From NCBI GenBank assembly GCA_028822575.1, contig JAPKDN010000067.1, forward strand, positions 1-10,166: a DNA stretch of 10,166 bases, read 5' to 3'. Source of the DNA: Alphaproteobacteria bacterium (GTDB lineage: Bacteria > Pseudomonadota > Alphaproteobacteria > Thalassobaculales > Thalassobaculaceae). Each line of letters opens with the position of its first letter. Position 1 is the first letter of the stretch. The position numbers and the translations under genes are program-made. Below the pieces are notes generated by a model. That model did not search any database. It was not told where the DNA came from and worked only from the letters and a program-made list of their open reading frames with translations. Shown in pieces: positions 1-7,857 of this stretch.

Positions 1-34
1 ACATCGGCGCGCATAACAGCAATAGCGCGAGCAT
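1..34 (-). CDS. Start of a probable exported protein (partial, cut by window edge)
   Basis: Only the first eleven codons are visible. They read Met-Leu-Ala followed by a run of leucines, then Cys-Ala-Pro-Met, which looks like the hydrophobic core of a signal peptide. The ATG lies 40 bases after the gpmI stop on the same strand. A purine-rich GGGGA sits about 12 bases upstream, which is a loose fit for a ribosome binding site. In many alphaproteobacteria the gene after gpmI encodes an EnvC-like M23 murein hydrolase activator, followed by a CtpA-type S41 protease; a signal peptide here fits that. The identity is inference from gene order only. The frame is also open upstream of this ATG into gpmI, so the start is provisional. 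Confidence 0.4.
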   Translation of the reverse strand, partial: MLALLLLCAPM

Positions 35-74
35 AAAACAAAGTGTCCCCGGCCGACCGTTAGCGCCTGCTAGC

Positions 75-1631
75 TTATCCGCGGGCACGGCTAATCCCAA
101 TAATATTACCACCATGGCCAACCAGCAATGATCGACCCTCCATTAGCTCTGGTAACGCCAATCCCATCAATTCAAGTAGCGTTGGCGCCACATCGGCGAG
201 GCGGCCCGATACCAACCCGGTCACCCCCGCTGGCGCGTTGACCAGGATGGCCGGCACCAGATTGGTGGTATGGGCGGTATGCGGATCGCGGGTTTTTGGA
301 TCAATCATTGTCTCGCAATTACCGTGGTCGGCGGTCAGGAACATCGTGCCGCCAACATCCTCCAGGGCTTCTGTGACCCTCCCGATACAGTGGTCGACGG
401 TCTCAACGGCTTTAATCGCTGCCACCAAATCGCCGGTATGGCCGACCATGTCCGGATTGGCGAAATTAGCGATGATCAGATCGAATGAATTTCTAGCGAT
501 AGCTTCGACCAGACGATCTGTCATCTCGTTGGCTGACATCTCTGGTTTCAGGTCATAGGTTTTTACCTTTGGCGAGGGTATAAGAATGCGCTCCTCGCCG
601 GGAAAAATCTCTTCGCGACCACAATTAAGGAAAAACGTCACATGTGGGTATTTCTCTGTCTCGGCGATCCGCAATTGCCGCAAACCGGCACCCGCCACAA
701 CTTCTCCTAGGGTCTGAACCAGATCAACCGGCGCAAACAGCGTGGTCAAAAATCGGTTCAAATTCGCTGAATACTCAACCATTCCAGCCCGCGCCGAGAA
801 GCGCGGGACAAACGGGCGATCAAAGCCATCGAAGTTGGGGTCGACCAGGGTGGCGAGGATCTCACGTGCCCGGTCGGCGCGGAAATTAGCAAACAACAAG
901 CCATCGCCGTCACGCATGCCGTCATAGTCGTCGATGATAGTGGCTTCGGCGAACTCATCGGTCTCGCCGCGTACGTAGATGGCCTGGATGGCGGCCTGGC
1001 CACTCGTGTTGGGATGCCCTTCCGCCAACGCGAAAGCGCGATACGCGTTCTCTACGCGCTCCCAGCGGTTGTCACGATCCAGGGCGAAGAAGCGACCGAT
1101 GACAGTCGCGATACGCGAGGCTGGATGGCGGGCCGCATCGAAGGCGGCCATGGCTGAGGCGGCGCTTTTTGGTGGCGTATCCCGGCCATCGAGGATCGCG
1201 TGCACCAGGACCTCGACCCCGGCTTGGCTCAGGACCCGAGTCAAGGCGGCGATATGATCTTGGTGGCTATGCACCCCGCCGGCGGACAGCAGGCCCATGA
1301 GGTGACAACGTCCGCTGGCGCCTCGGACGCGCTCTATAAACGCGAGCAGTTCCGTGTTTGACGCTAGGCTTCCGTCTCGAACCGCCGCGTCGATCCTGGG
1401 TAAATCCTGAAGGACAACCCGCCCGGCGCCAAGATTCATGTGCCCGACCTCGGAATTGCCCATCTGGCCATCGGGCAGGCCAACATCGTCGCCGGAGGCG
1501 CTGATGACGCCGGTCGGAAAGTTGCGGCGCAGACGGTCATAGACCGGTGTGTCCGCCTGGGCGATGGCGTTGTGGTCGGTCTCGGCGCGCTCGCCCCAAC
1601 CGTCCATGATGCAAAGCATGACTGGTTTCAT
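75..1631 (-). CDS. gpmI: 2,3-bisphosphoglycerate-independent phosphoglycerate mutase
   Basis: This is a cytoplasmic Mn-dependent enzyme that interconverts 3- and 2-phosphoglycerate in glycolysis and gluconeogenesis. The 518-residue product is close to the usual 510-515. The alkaline-phosphatase-like active site is visible: Asp10 in DGWG, the phosphorylated Ser60 in GQMGNSEVGH (55-64), Asp394 and His398 in NPDMVGHTGD, and Asp435/His436 in TADHGN. The insert carrying the transferase half lies between the serine and the C-terminal metal motifs. The ATG at 1631 is chosen because family members begin with a short lead into the LCIxDGWG motif. A TTG at 1667 would add 12 poorly conserved residues. 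No clear Shine-Dalgarno precedes the ATG, so translation may depend on coupling to rlmH, whose stop is 36 bases upstream. The frame is intact with all key residues present. Confidence 0.96.
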   Translation of the reverse strand: MKPVMLCIMDGWGERAETDHNAIAQADTPVYDRLRRNFPTGVISASGDDVGLPDGQMGNSEVGHMNLGAGRVVLQDLPRIDAAVRDGSLASNTELLAFIERVRGASGRCHLMGLLSAGGVHSHQDHIAALTRVLSQAGVEVLVHAILDGRDTPPKSAASAMAAFDAARHPASRIATVIGRFFALDRDNRWERVENAYRAFALAEGHPNTSGQAAIQAIYVRGETDEFAEATIIDDYDGMRDGDGLLFANFRADRAREILATLVDPNFDGFDRPFVPRFSARAGMVEYSANLNRFLTTLFAPVDLVQTLGEVVAGAGLRQLRIAETEKYPHVTFFLNCGREEIFPGEERILIPSPKVKTYDLKPEMSANEMTDRLVEAIARNSFDLIIANFANPDMVGHTGDLVAAIKAVETVDHCIGRVTEALEDVGGTMFLTADHGNCETMIDPKTRDPHTAHTTNLVPAILVNAPAGVTGLVSGRLADVAPTLLELMGLALPELMEGRSLLVGHGGNIIGISRARG

Positions 1632-1667
1632 AGCACGTTTATAGAGGATTTTGGGGTATGGGGACAA

Positions 1668-2126
1668 TCAATCCCGGTGGTAGGGATGCCCGGAGATAAT
1701 TTGCTGCGCCCGGTACAGTTGCTCCGCCAATAGGCCGCGGACGAGGAGATGAGGCCACGTCAATCGGCCAAGGGAAAGTGTTAGCCGCGCGCGTTCCAGA
1801 ATGCGGGTATCAAGGCCATCGGCGCCGCCAATCACCAAGGCGATATCGCTGGCGCCATCGTCCATTGCGTTGGAAATCCAACTGGCAAAAGCGCGGCTGC
1901 TAAGGGTTTTTCCGGTTTCATCCAGCGCGATGACCCAGGCTTCGTCGGGTATCACCGCCAGCAATCGCTCCGCTTCCTCGTGTTTCAGGGCATCGCCAGA
2001 TAGTTTGCCGCGCGCCTCGATCTCGCGCAAGGTCACCGGCCAACGCAACCGCTGGGCGAAGTGGTCGAACAGGGCGCGATGGACGCTTTTTCGGTCTCGG
2101 CCAATCGCCGCGATGGTCACGCGCAT
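1668..2126 (-). CDS. rlmH: 23S rRNA (pseudouridine1915-N3)-methyltransferase RlmH
   Basis: RlmH is a SPOUT-class methyltransferase that uses S-adenosylmethionine to methylate pseudouridine 1915 in helix 69 of 23S rRNA, acting on assembled 70S ribosomes. The 152-residue length is typical (about 155). The signatures are LDETGKTLSS (68-77), the cofactor-knot motif VIGGADG (98-104), and the C-terminal run HLLVRGLLAEQLYRAQQI ending in HPYHR (147-151), the family's hallmark tail. A GGGAG sits five bases before the ATG, supporting the start. It lies 24 bases after rsfS and 36 bases before gpmI, in the conserved rsfS-rlmH pairing. No defects are seen. Confidence 0.96.
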   Translation of the reverse strand: MRVTIAAIGRDRKSVHRALFDHFAQRLRWPVTLREIEARGKLSGDALKHEEAERLLAVIPDEAWVIALDETGKTLSSRAFASWISNAMDDGASDIALVIGGADGLDTRILERARLTLSLGRLTWPHLLVRGLLAEQLYRAQQIISGHPYHRD

Positions 2127-2150
2127 AGCATCTCCCGACGAATCGCGTGA

Positions 2151-2582
2151 TCAGGCGTTTGCGGCCAGTGGGGCGTCGTCACCAACAGACACCGTCTCGG
2201 CACCTACATCGACCCCCCACATTTTTTCCAGTGCGTAGAATTCGCGTACTTCGGGCCGAAATAGGTGGACGATAATATCGCCGGCATCGATGAGTACCCA
2301 GTCGCCGGTACTCATGCCTTCTACGTTTACGCGCGGGATATCCGTTTGCTTCAGTTTTCCGATGAGATGATTGGCCATGGCCGCCACCTGCCGGGTCGAG
2401 CGTCCGGTGGCGATAACCATGTGGTCACCGATGGAGGATTTTCCGGCCAAATCGATGGCCACGATGTCCTCTGCCTTGTCGTCGTCCAGTGATACGGTCA
2501 CAAGATCGAGCAGGTCGTCCCGGTTGGGGGACTTGGTCTTGGTTGGTATGGTCATCTCCTTATATCTATCCCGCGAGGCCAT
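2151..2582 (-). CDS. rsfS: Ribosomal silencing factor RsfS
   Basis: RsfS (Iojap/RsfA family) binds bL14 on the large ribosomal subunit and blocks joining with the 30S subunit, lowering translation in stationary phase or starvation. The domain spans about residues 22-125. Diagnostic blocks are HMVIATGRSTRQVAAMANHL (54-73), DWVLIDAGDIIVHLFRPEVR (94-113) and EFYALEKMW (114-122). The start is uncertain. ATG at 2582 gives 143 residues, with an AGGAAG about 13 bases upstream. ATG at 2555 gives 134 residues, but a strong AAGGAG abuts it with no spacer. Both N-termini precede the conserved domain, so function is unaffected. The gene sits 24 bases after nadD (from the longer start), the usual nadD-rsfS-rlmH order. 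Confidence 0.95.
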   Translation of the reverse strand: MASRDRYKEMTIPTKTKSPNRDDLLDLVTVSLDDDKAEDIVAIDLAGKSSIGDHMVIATGRSTRQVAAMANHLIGKLKQTDIPRVNVEGMSTGDWVLIDAGDIIVHLFRPEVREFYALEKMWGVDVGAETVSVGDDAPLAANA

Positions 2583-2606
2583 CTCGGTGGGTTGTCTTCC
2601 TGACTA

Positions 2607-3317
2607 CTATATCGCTTTTTTCCGTTTGCGCATTTGAGTCGCTGACACTGGATTCAACAAGGTATGATGGAAGATCCAAGCCGGTGGTCGACGGCGCGTC
2701 AACACGCTTCCCCGCCGCTCCGGCACTCGGGATCGGGCGAAACGTCGAGCCGTCTTGCCAGATAACGCCTTCAACGAATAGGTTGGTCTGTCGAACACGG
2801 CGACGAGCACCGTGCGAAGAATATATGACCAATCGCGCCAAGCCGGCATCTGGGCGAGATTGTCCGCCCCCATGATCCATACGAACCTCGTATGCGGAAA
2901 ACGTTTCCGCAAGGCAGCCAATGTGTCAGCAGTATAACGGGTGCCGAGATCCGCTTCAAGGGTGGTCACTTCGATTCTGGGGTCCTTACGCAGCGCGAGG
3001 GCTTGCGCGACGCGTGCCCGCATTGGCGCCATCTCGGTTGAGGGTTTTAATGGATTTTGCGGCGATACCAACCACCAAACCCGATGCAAACGGAGGCGTT
3101 TGAGGGCCAATTCCGCGATCATTCGGTGGCCTTCATGGGCGGGGTTGAACGACCCTCCCATAAGGCCTATCCGTTGTCCCCGGCGATCACCAAGACCAAG
3201 TGTCGAAGGGAGTTGGCGGACTGAACGACGGGATATCACGATGTCGCGGGTTTCGTGGCCAAAAAGGTCAGAGCCGAAACCATCACGGGCGAACCTGCCC
3301 GCTACCCCTGACGACAT
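2607..3317 (-). CDS. nadD: Nicotinate-nucleotide adenylyltransferase
   Basis: NadD transfers AMP from ATP to nicotinate mononucleotide, giving deamido-NAD in the NAD synthesis pathway. It is a nucleotidyltransferase of the HxGH class. Visible motifs are [11 protein letters not shown] (54-64), holding the phosphate-binding [13 protein letters not shown] in the middle, and VSATQMRKR near the C-terminus, a variant of the SATxIR ATP-binding motif. The protein has 236 residues, longer than the usual 190-215, because about 48 residues precede the first core strand. The annotated ATG overlaps the end of proA by 35 bases and lacks a Shine-Dalgarno. A GTG at 3239 would remove 26 residues and the overlap, but it has no ribosome binding site either. 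The start is therefore the weak point; the identity is secure. Confidence 0.93.
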   Translation of the reverse strand: MSSGVAGRFARDGFGSDLFGHETRDIVISRRSVRQLPSTLGLGDRRGQRIGLMGGSFNPAHEGHRMIAELALKRLRLHRVWWLVSPQNPLKPSTEMAPMRARVAQALALRKDPRIEVTTLEADLGTRYTADTLAALRKRFPHTRFVWIMGADNLAQMPAWRDWSYILRTVLVAVFDRPTYSLKALSGKTARRFARSRVPERRGSVLTRRRPPAWIFHHTLLNPVSATQMRKRKKAI

Positions 3318-4569
3318 ATTTGTAGCTGGTCAATTGCTCGGTACCGACCGGTCCGCGGGCATGCAGGCGACCGGTCGAGATACCAATCTCGGCGCCCATG
3401 CCAAATTCACCGCCATCGGCGTATTGCGTCGAGGCGTTGTGCAGCACGATAGCGCTGTCGACCTCGGCGAGGAAACGTTCGGCTGCAGCCTTGTCGCCGG
3501 TCACGATGCTGTCGGTATGGCTGGAGCCATAGGCGTTGATATGCTCTATCGCGCCCTGGACGCCGTCGACCAGTCGGATCGACAGGATCGCGTCGAGATA
3601 TTCGGTTGTCCAATCCTCGTCGCTCGCGATTTTTATGCTTTTGACGAGTGAACGGGCCCCGTCGTCACCGCGCAACTCACAGCCGGCGTCATGCAGGGCC
3701 TTGGCGATCGTTGGCAGAAGCCGGTTGGCGGCGGCGCGGTCGACCAATAACGTCTCCGCCGCTCCGCAGATACTGGTCCGGCGCATCTTGGCGTTAAGGG
3801 TCACGTCACGTGCCATATCCAGATCGGCGGCGCCGTCCACATAAATGTGGCAAAGACCTTCCAGATGCGCGATTACCGGGATACGGCTTTCATTCTGTAC
3901 CCGTTCGGTCAGGGATTTACCGCCGCGCGGGACAATGATGTCCACGGTTTTCACCATGGTTAGCAGATGGCCGACGGCGGCGCGGTCCCTGGTTGGCACA
4001 AGCTGAACCGCTGCCTCGGGCAGGCCAGCCTCGCGAAGCCCCTGGTGTAGGCAATCGACGATGGCGCCGGAGGAGTGGATCGATTCCGAGCCGCCGCGCA
4101 AAATTGCCGCGTTGCCGGATTTTAGACAAATGCCACCGGCATCGGCGGTGACGTTGGGGCGTGATTCATAAATGATTCCGATGACCCCGAGTGGCACCCG
4201 CACGCGACTGATCTCAAGGTTATTTGGCCGGGTCCACCGATCCATGACCATGCCGACCGGGTCGGGCAGGTCAGCGATGGCTTCCAGTCCCGCTGCAATG
4301 CCTTCCAATCGATCTGGGTCGATAGCAAGGCGATCTATCAACGAGGCGCGCAATCCTTTTTTCTTGCCATGCGCGATATCAAGGGCATTTGCATCCAGAA
4401 CTATCTGGATATTGGCGCGGATTGCGGTGGCGGCGGCGCGCAGAGCCTTGTTCTTATCCGCCGTCGACGCGCGGGAAAGTGCTTGAAAGGACTCACGCGC
4501 CTTGGCGCCCAGGCCGTTCATGACGGCCTTGAGATTGCCTAGGGCGGGGGTCAGTTCCGCGATCGACAT
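3283..4569 (-). CDS. proA: Gamma-glutamyl phosphate reductase
   Basis: ProA reduces gamma-glutamyl phosphate to glutamate-5-semialdehyde with NADPH, the second step of proline synthesis. It belongs to the aldehyde dehydrogenase superfamily, and 428 residues is a typical length. Visible features are [12 protein letters not shown] (133-144), [11 protein letters not shown] (150-160), the cofactor-region stretch [15 protein letters not shown], and catalytic Cys268 within [14 protein letters not shown], a form of the motif common in alphaproteobacteria. The C-terminal [20 protein letters not shown] block is intact. AAGGAG about six bases before the ATG supports the start. It follows proB by 10 bases, so the two are very likely co-translated, and the unstable intermediate is passed from ProB to ProA. 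Confidence 0.97.
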   Translation of the reverse strand: MSIAELTPALGNLKAVMNGLGAKARESFQALSRASTADKNKALRAAATAIRANIQIVLDANALDIAHGKKKGLRASLIDRLAIDPDRLEGIAAGLEAIADLPDPVGMVMDRWTRPNNLEISRVRVPLGVIGIIYESRPNVTADAGGICLKSGNAAILRGGSESIHSSGAIVDCLHQGLREAGLPEAAVQLVPTRDRAAVGHLLTMVKTVDIIVPRGGKSLTERVQNESRIPVIAHLEGLCHIYVDGAADLDMARDVTLNAKMRRTSICGAAETLLVDRAAANRLLPTIAKALHDAGCELRGDDGARSLVKSIKIASDEDWTTEYLDAILSIRLVDGVQGAIEHINAYGSSHTDSIVTGDKAAAERFLAEVDSAIVLHNASTQYADGGEFGMGAEIGISTGRLHARGPVGTEQLTSYKYVVRGSGQVRP

Positions 4570-4579
4570 TTAAGGCTCC

Positions 4580-5725
4580 TTATCCAGTCAGGACCAAATC
4601 GTCACGATGGATCAGCTCATCGCGGCCACGGTAGCCCAGAATAGTCTCGATTTCACGGGATTTGTGGCCTTTGATCCGGGCCGCGTCCTCGGCGTTATAG
4701 GCCGCGAGGCCGCGGGCGATTTCCCGACCCTTAACGCCATGAACAGTAATCAAGTCGCCGCGCTCAAAACGCCCGGTTACTTGGGTGACACCGGCTGGCA
4801 GGAGACTGCGGCCGGAAGACAGGGCGCGTTCGGCACCAGCGTCTAGATAAACGGCGCCAGCCGCACTTATTGCACCGGCAATCCAATTTTTTCGTGCTGC
4901 GCGGGGAGTGTCGGAGGCCTGGAACCAGGTGCATCGCGCGCCGGCTTCCAAGGACGCAAGGGGGTTCAGCGGCTCTCCTGCGACGATCGCCATCCGACAA
5001 CCGGCCGATGTCGCGATCCGGGCTGCCGCCAGTTTGGTGACCATTCCACCCGAGGCACGGTCAGTCCCGGCGGCGCCGGCCATCGCCTCTATTTCGGGTG
5101 TGATCCGGTCAACGTTTACAATGTGTCGGGCGTCGGGATTTTTTCTTGGGTCTTGATCGTATAATCCGTCGACGTCCGAGAGCAGCAACAGGGTATCGGC
5201 GGTTACCATCTGGGCTACCCTTGCGCCGAGCCGGTCATTGTCGCCAAAACGGATTTCCGCAGTCGCGACGGTGTCATTCTCGTTGATGACCGGAACTGCG
5301 CCGAGCGACAGAAGCGTTGTCATGGTGGCTCGGGCATTCAGGTGCCGCCGCCGGCGCTCGGTATCCTCGGGCGACAGCAGGACTTGCGCCACCGTGATGT
5401 CATGTCGAGCGAGCACTTCTTCATAGGCATGGGCGAGGCGGATTTGTCCGGTTGCGGCGGCCGCCTGTTTTTCCTCAAGCTTAAGTTCTGGGCCGGACAG
5501 GCCCAAATGTCGGCATCCTACCGCTATAGCGCCCGACGAGACGATCAGCACTTCCTTGCCGCGTTTTCTAAGATCGGCGACGTCGTCGGCCAGGGCCTCG
5601 AGCCAATCACGCCGTATCTGGCCGCTTTCCTGATTGACAAGCAACGCTGAACCGATTTTGACCACGATCCGCTTGGCGCCGGCGAGAGGCCCGATAATGT
5701 CCGCCGTGCCTAATGCGGGGACCAT
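4580..5725 (-). CDS. proB: Glutamate 5-kinase with C-terminal PUA domain
   Basis: ProB phosphorylates the gamma-carboxylate of glutamate with ATP, the first and normally proline-inhibited step of proline synthesis. The 381-residue protein has an amino-acid-kinase domain (about 17-270) and a PUA domain (about 285-375), as in E. coli. Motifs: KIGSALLV (23-30), [10 protein letters not shown] (61-70), INENDTV (147-153), [12 protein letters not shown] (160-171), LLSDVDGLY (181-189) and the [13 protein letters not shown] stretch. AAGGGGG lies seven bases before the ATG and supports this start, which overlaps the obgE stop by 16 bases. That overlap implies translational coupling to Obg. Feedback inhibition by proline is known for the family but cannot be confirmed here. 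Confidence 0.97.
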   Translation of the reverse strand: MVPALGTADIIGPLAGAKRIVVKIGSALLVNQESGQIRRDWLEALADDVADLRKRGKEVLIVSSGAIAVGCRHLGLSGPELKLEEKQAAAATGQIRLAHAYEEVLARHDITVAQVLLSPEDTERRRRHLNARATMTTLLSLGAVPVINENDTVATAEIRFGDNDRLGARVAQMVTADTLLLLSDVDGLYDQDPRKNPDARHIVNVDRITPEIEAMAGAAGTDRASGGMVTKLAAARIATSAGCRMAIVAGEPLNPLASLEAGARCTWFQASDTPRAARKNWIAGAISAAGAVYLDAGAERALSSGRSLLPAGVTQVTGRFERGDLITVHGVKGREIARGLAAYNAEDAARIKGHKSREIETILGYRGRDELIHRDDLVLTG

Positions 5726-6762
5726 GCCGAGGCCCCCTTGTCACGTGCTGTTTCTAAGCGAACATGCTCCGCGCGTGAGGCATGTACTTGGTCAAGCAGT
5801 GCGGAGAGCAACGGATCAATCCCGTCCCGCGCCACTGCAGAAATCACATGAACAGGTCCGTCGGTTTCTTCCTTGAGAAAAGCGGTAACGATTTCGATGG
5901 TTTCGGTGTCCAAGGCATCGGATTTCGTGATGGCGACGATCTCTGGTTTTTCCGCCAGCCCGCCACCATAGGCCTCGAGCTCGGCCCGGATGGTGCGATA
6001 GGCGGCGACTGGGTCGTTCTGAGTGCCATCGACCAAGTGCAAGAGAACGCCGCATCGTTCGACATGGCCGAGGAAGCGGTCGCCAAGTCCGGCACCCTCG
6101 TGGGCCCCCTCGATCAGGCCGGGAATGTCGGCCAGAACGAACTCCTGGTCGGCGAAGCCGACGACGCCAAGGCCCGGATGCAAGGTGGTGAAAGGATAGT
6201 CCGCGATCTTGGGTCGGGCGCGCGAAACTGCGGAGAGCAAGGTCGACTTGCCGGCGTTTGGCAATCCCACGAGGCCTGCATCGGCGATCAACTTGAGCCG
6301 AAGCCAGATCGATTTTTCCACTCCCGGCCACCCTGGCACGGTCTTGCGGGGAGCTCGGTTGGTTGAGGTCTTGTAACGCGCGTTGCCGAATCCGCCATCG
6401 CCACCCCGGGCTAAGACAACTTCCTGGCCAATCTCTGTGAAATCGGCGATCAACGTTTCCTGATCGTCCTCGAGCACCTGGGTCCCGACGGGAAGTTTCA
6501 GCACAATAGTCTCGCCAGACGGACCGGTCTTCTGCCGCCCGGATCCCGGACGACCTGCCTGGGCCTTGAAATGTTGCTGATATCGGTAGTCGATCAGGGT
6601 GTTAAGACCGTCGACACAGACCGCGACTACGCGGCCGCCACGGCCGCCGTCGCCGCCATCGGGCCCACCAAATTCCAGAAACGCCTCGCGCCGAAAACTG
6701 ACACAGCCGCCGCCGCCGTCGCCGCTTTTGATATGAACCTTGGCTTGATCGAGAAATTTCAT
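5710..6762 (-). CDS. obgE: Obg/CgtA GTPase
   Basis: This essential GTPase binds the 50S subunit during late ribosome assembly and is linked to (p)ppGpp signalling and cell-cycle control. The 350-residue protein shows the glycine-rich Obg fold (1 to about 158), including [16 protein letters not shown] and [12 protein letters not shown]. The G domain follows: G1 GLPNAGKS (166-173), the switch region [13 protein letters not shown]3 DIPG (212-215), the [13 protein letters not shown] stretch, G4 TKSD (279-282) and G5 SAV (308-310). The C-terminal tail is short. The ATG at 6762 is chosen because the family starts MKFLDxxKV; an in-frame TTG at 6792 would add ten atypical residues. A GAGAG lies about eight bases upstream. 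An intrinsic terminator precedes the gene, so it needs its own promoter or read-through from rpmA. Confidence 0.97.
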   Translation of the reverse strand: MKFLDQAKVHIKSGDGGGGCVSFRREAFLEFGGPDGGDGGRGGRVVAVCVDGLNTLIDYRYQQHFKAQAGRPGSGRQKTGPSGETIVLKLPVGTQVLEDDQETLIADFTEIGQEVVLARGGDGGFGNARYKTSTNRAPRKTVPGWPGVEKSIWLRLKLIADAGLVGLPNAGKSTLLSAVSRARPKIADYPFTTLHPGLGVVGFADQEFVLADIPGLIEGAHEGAGLGDRFLGHVERCGVLLHLVDGTQNDPVAAYRTIRAELEAYGGGLAEKPEIVAITKSDALDTETIEIVTAFLKEETDGPVHVISAVARDGIDPLLSALLDQVHASRAEHVRLETARDKGASAWSPH

Positions 6763-6780
6763 TGCCGCCGCTCTCTTTCG

Positions 6781-6802
6781 ATGATCGGCCAATGATCGCC
6801 GA
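6781..6802. repeat. Tandem 11-bp imperfect direct repeat upstream of obgE
   Basis: Two adjacent 11-base units, ATGATCGGCCA and ATGATCGCCGA, match at 9 of 11 positions. They fill most of the short gap between the rpmA terminator and the obgE start. Their place fits an upstream regulatory site for obgE, but there is no direct evidence for a binding protein, and two short units can arise by chance. Confidence 0.4.
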
Positions 6803-6805
6803 CCA

Positions 6806-6838
6806 AGAAAAAAGGGAACAGCCTAGCCATTCCCTTCT
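6806..6838 (-). terminator. Rho-independent terminator after rpmA
   Basis: Read on the minus strand, AAGGGAA (6836-6830) pairs perfectly with TTCCCTT (6818-6812) across an 11-base loop, and the right arm runs straight into a tract of six T (6813-6808). Further A-T pairs can extend the stem. It begins about 30 bases after the rpmA stop. The hairpin followed by a U-run in the correct orientation is the standard intrinsic terminator layout. The stem is only moderately GC-rich, so some read-through to obgE is likely. Confidence 0.8.
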
Positions 6839-6867
6839 TCAAGCCGCGCCCGCGTATGGGGGCGACG

Positions 6868-7137
6868 TTACTCCGCCGGAACCGCCAGGGGTTCAACGTC
6901 GATGAAGGTTCGACCGTTCGCCTTGTGTTTGAAAGCGACCTTACCCAATATCTTGGCGAACAGAGTGTGATCCTTACCCATCCCAACATTCACACCAGGA
7001 TGGAACTTAGTACCCCGTTGGCGCACGATGATGTTACCCGGGACCACGGCCTCGCCACCAAATTTCTTGACACCAAGACGGCGTCCGGCAGAATCGCGTC
7101 CATTGCGTGAGCTACCACCAGCTTTCTTGTGAGCCAT
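6868..7137 (-). CDS. rpmA: 50S ribosomal protein bL27
   Basis: bL27 is a large-subunit protein whose N-terminal tail reaches towards the peptidyl transferase centre and contacts tRNA. The 89-residue sequence is complete and typical: it starts [20 protein letters not shown] and continues [24 protein letters not shown] and [12 protein letters not shown]. There is no N-terminal processing extension of the Firmicutes kind; the protein begins directly at MAHKK. The start lies six bases after the rplU stop, and an AAGGAG overlapping the end of rplU serves as ribosome binding site. It is co-transcribed with rplU and followed by a terminator. Confidence 0.98.
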   Translation of the reverse strand: MAHKKAGGSSRNGRDSAGRRLGVKKFGGEAVVPGNIIVRQRGTKFHPGVNVGMGKDHTLFAKILGKVAFKHKANGRTFIDVEPLAVPAE

Positions 7138-7143
7138 GAGACC

Positions 7144-7557
7144 TTACTCCTTATTCTCGGTGACCTCGGGTTCGACGTTCGCAGCGGAGACCTCTGCCGG
7201 CGCTTCTTTAGCTTTCGCCTTTACCTTACTTGCATTCTTCTTGCCGTCGGAGAGGATATCGGTAATCCGCAGTACTGTCAGTTCCTGACGATGACCGCGG
7301 GTCCGGCGGTAGTTTTGCCGCCGCTTCTTTTTGAAGACGATAACCTTTTTACCGCGCTTTTGCTCAAGCACCTCTGCGGTGACTTTTGCACCAACAATGG
7401 TTGGGGTGCCAACTGTAGAGGCTTCCCCGTCACCAATCATCAACACTTCATCAAGATCAATATTACTCCCGGCCTCGGCCGCGAGTTTTTCGACGATAAT
7501 GACATCGTTCTCGGCGACTTTGTATTGCTTGCCACCGGTTTTCAGGACTGCGTACAT
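7144..7557 (-). CDS. rplU: 50S ribosomal protein bL21
   Basis: bL21 is a large-subunit protein that binds 23S rRNA. The conserved core begins [14 protein letters not shown] and includes [17 protein letters not shown] and [20 protein letters not shown], the RNA-binding basic loop. The protein has 137 residues against about 103 in E. coli. The extra 30 or so residues form a Lys/Ala/Glu-rich C-terminal tail that is probably disordered; such tails are common in alphaproteobacterial bL21. A GGGA lies seven bases upstream of the ATG. It is the first gene of the rplU-rpmA unit, driven by the promoter at 7620-7647. Confidence 0.97.
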   Translation of the reverse strand: MYAVLKTGGKQYKVAENDVIIVEKLAAEAGSNIDLDEVLMIGDGEASTVGTPTIVGAKVTAEVLEQKRGKKVIVFKKKRRQNYRRTRGHRQELTVLRITDILSDGKKNASKVKAKAKEAPAEVSAANVEPEVTENKE

Positions 7558-7585
7558 CGGACATCCCGATAGAATAAGGGAACTC

Positions 7586-7606
7586 GCGGACCAGAAAGCG
7601 GTCTGC
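7586..7606 (-). promoter_or_regulatory. Hairpin in the rplU 5' leader
   Basis: In the predicted leader of the rplU transcript, GCAGACC pairs with GGTCCGC around a short loop, with one A-C mismatch. It ends about 28 bases before the rplU ATG. Ribosomal-protein leaders often carry autoregulatory structures, so this could be one, but the stem is short and no bL21-binding element is recognised. Confidence 0.3.
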
Positions 7607-7619
7607 CTCGGAGCGGCGG

Positions 7620-7647
7620 ACTATAGCGTTGGCGTCGCTTGTGTCAA
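7620..7647 (-). promoter_or_regulatory. Sigma70-type promoter for rplU-rpmA
   Basis: On the minus strand a perfect -35 TTGACA (7647-7642) is separated by 16 bases from TATAGT (7625-7620), which matches the TATAAT -10 consensus at 5 of 6 positions. The expected transcript start is near 7612, giving a leader of about 55 bases before the rplU ATG. Position, orientation and near-consensus strength fit a highly expressed ribosomal-protein operon. Confidence 0.85.
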
Positions 7648-7682
7648 CCAGTAATCCTAACGAATCCGGGGTTAGTTGGAGA

Positions 7683-7712
7683 TGTTGCGTTGAAGGCATG
7701 CTCAACGCAACA
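7683..7712. repeat. Perfect 11-bp inverted repeat between rplU promoter and tRNA-Ser
   Basis: TGTTGCGTTGA (7683-7693) is the exact reverse complement of TCAACGCAACA (7702-7712). They are separated by eight bases that contain the palindrome GCATGC. No T-tract follows on either strand, so an ordinary intrinsic terminator is unlikely. It lies about 35 bp upstream of the rplU -35 box and 55 bp upstream of the tRNA. It could be an operator for a dimeric regulator or a cruciform-forming site. The repeat itself is certain; the role is unknown. Confidence 0.75.
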
Positions 7713-7736
7713 AAGGGGTTGGCGGCACCGAGGCAA

Positions 7737-7748
7737 GGTTGTACAACC
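7737..7748. repeat. 12-bp perfect palindrome upstream of tRNA-Ser
   Basis: GGTTGTACAACC is an exact 12-base palindrome ending 19 bp before the tRNA. Its centre, TGTACA, could also serve as a weak -10 box, with TTGGCG (7719-7724) 15 bases upstream as a poor -35. That would place a start point shortly before the tRNA. Both the promoter and operator readings are tentative. Confidence 0.4.
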
Positions 7749-7767
7749 GCGCTCGAATAGCTCCAGC

Positions 7768-7857
7768 GGTGGGGTGCCGGAGTGGTCGAACGGGGCGGTC
7801 TCGAAAACCGTTGTGCGCGTGAGCGTACCGTGGGTTCGAATCCCACCCCCACCGCCA
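7768..7857 (+). tRNA. tRNA-Ser (anticodon CGA)
   Basis: This is a class II tRNA of 90 bases with an encoded CCA tail (7855-7857). The acceptor stem GGTGGGG pairs with CCCCACC, followed by discriminator G. The anticodon stem GCGGT/ACCGT encloses the loop CTCGAAA, with anticodon CGA at 7802-7804 reading serine codon UCG. A long variable arm, diagnostic of serine tRNAs, precedes the T arm GTGGG-TTCGAAT-CCCAC. It is transcribed opposite to the flanking genes. tRNA-Ser genes are frequent integration sites, but no integrase or repeated 3' end is seen in this window. Confidence 0.97.

Noticed and set aside
2941..3651. Long plus-strand open frame of 236 codons
   Set aside because: It is antisense to nadD and proA, both with full family motifs; it is a shadow frame in GC-rich DNA.
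5782..6366. Plus-strand open frame of 194 codons
   Set aside because: It is antisense to obgE, whose G1-G5 motifs are intact; no ribosome binding site or recognisable protein.
6763..6792. TTG start adding ten residues to Obg
   Set aside because: The Obg family starts at MKFLDxxKV; the extension falls in the tandem repeat region.
7657..7675. CTAAC/GTTAG short inverted repeat upstream of the rplU promoter
   Set aside because: Only five pairs around a nine-base loop, expected by chance.
7768..7857. tRNA-Ser as the attachment site of an integrated island carrying the carbamoyltransferase module
   Set aside because: No integrase, no second copy of the tRNA 3' end and no clear composition change can be seen in the window; it would need flanking sequence.
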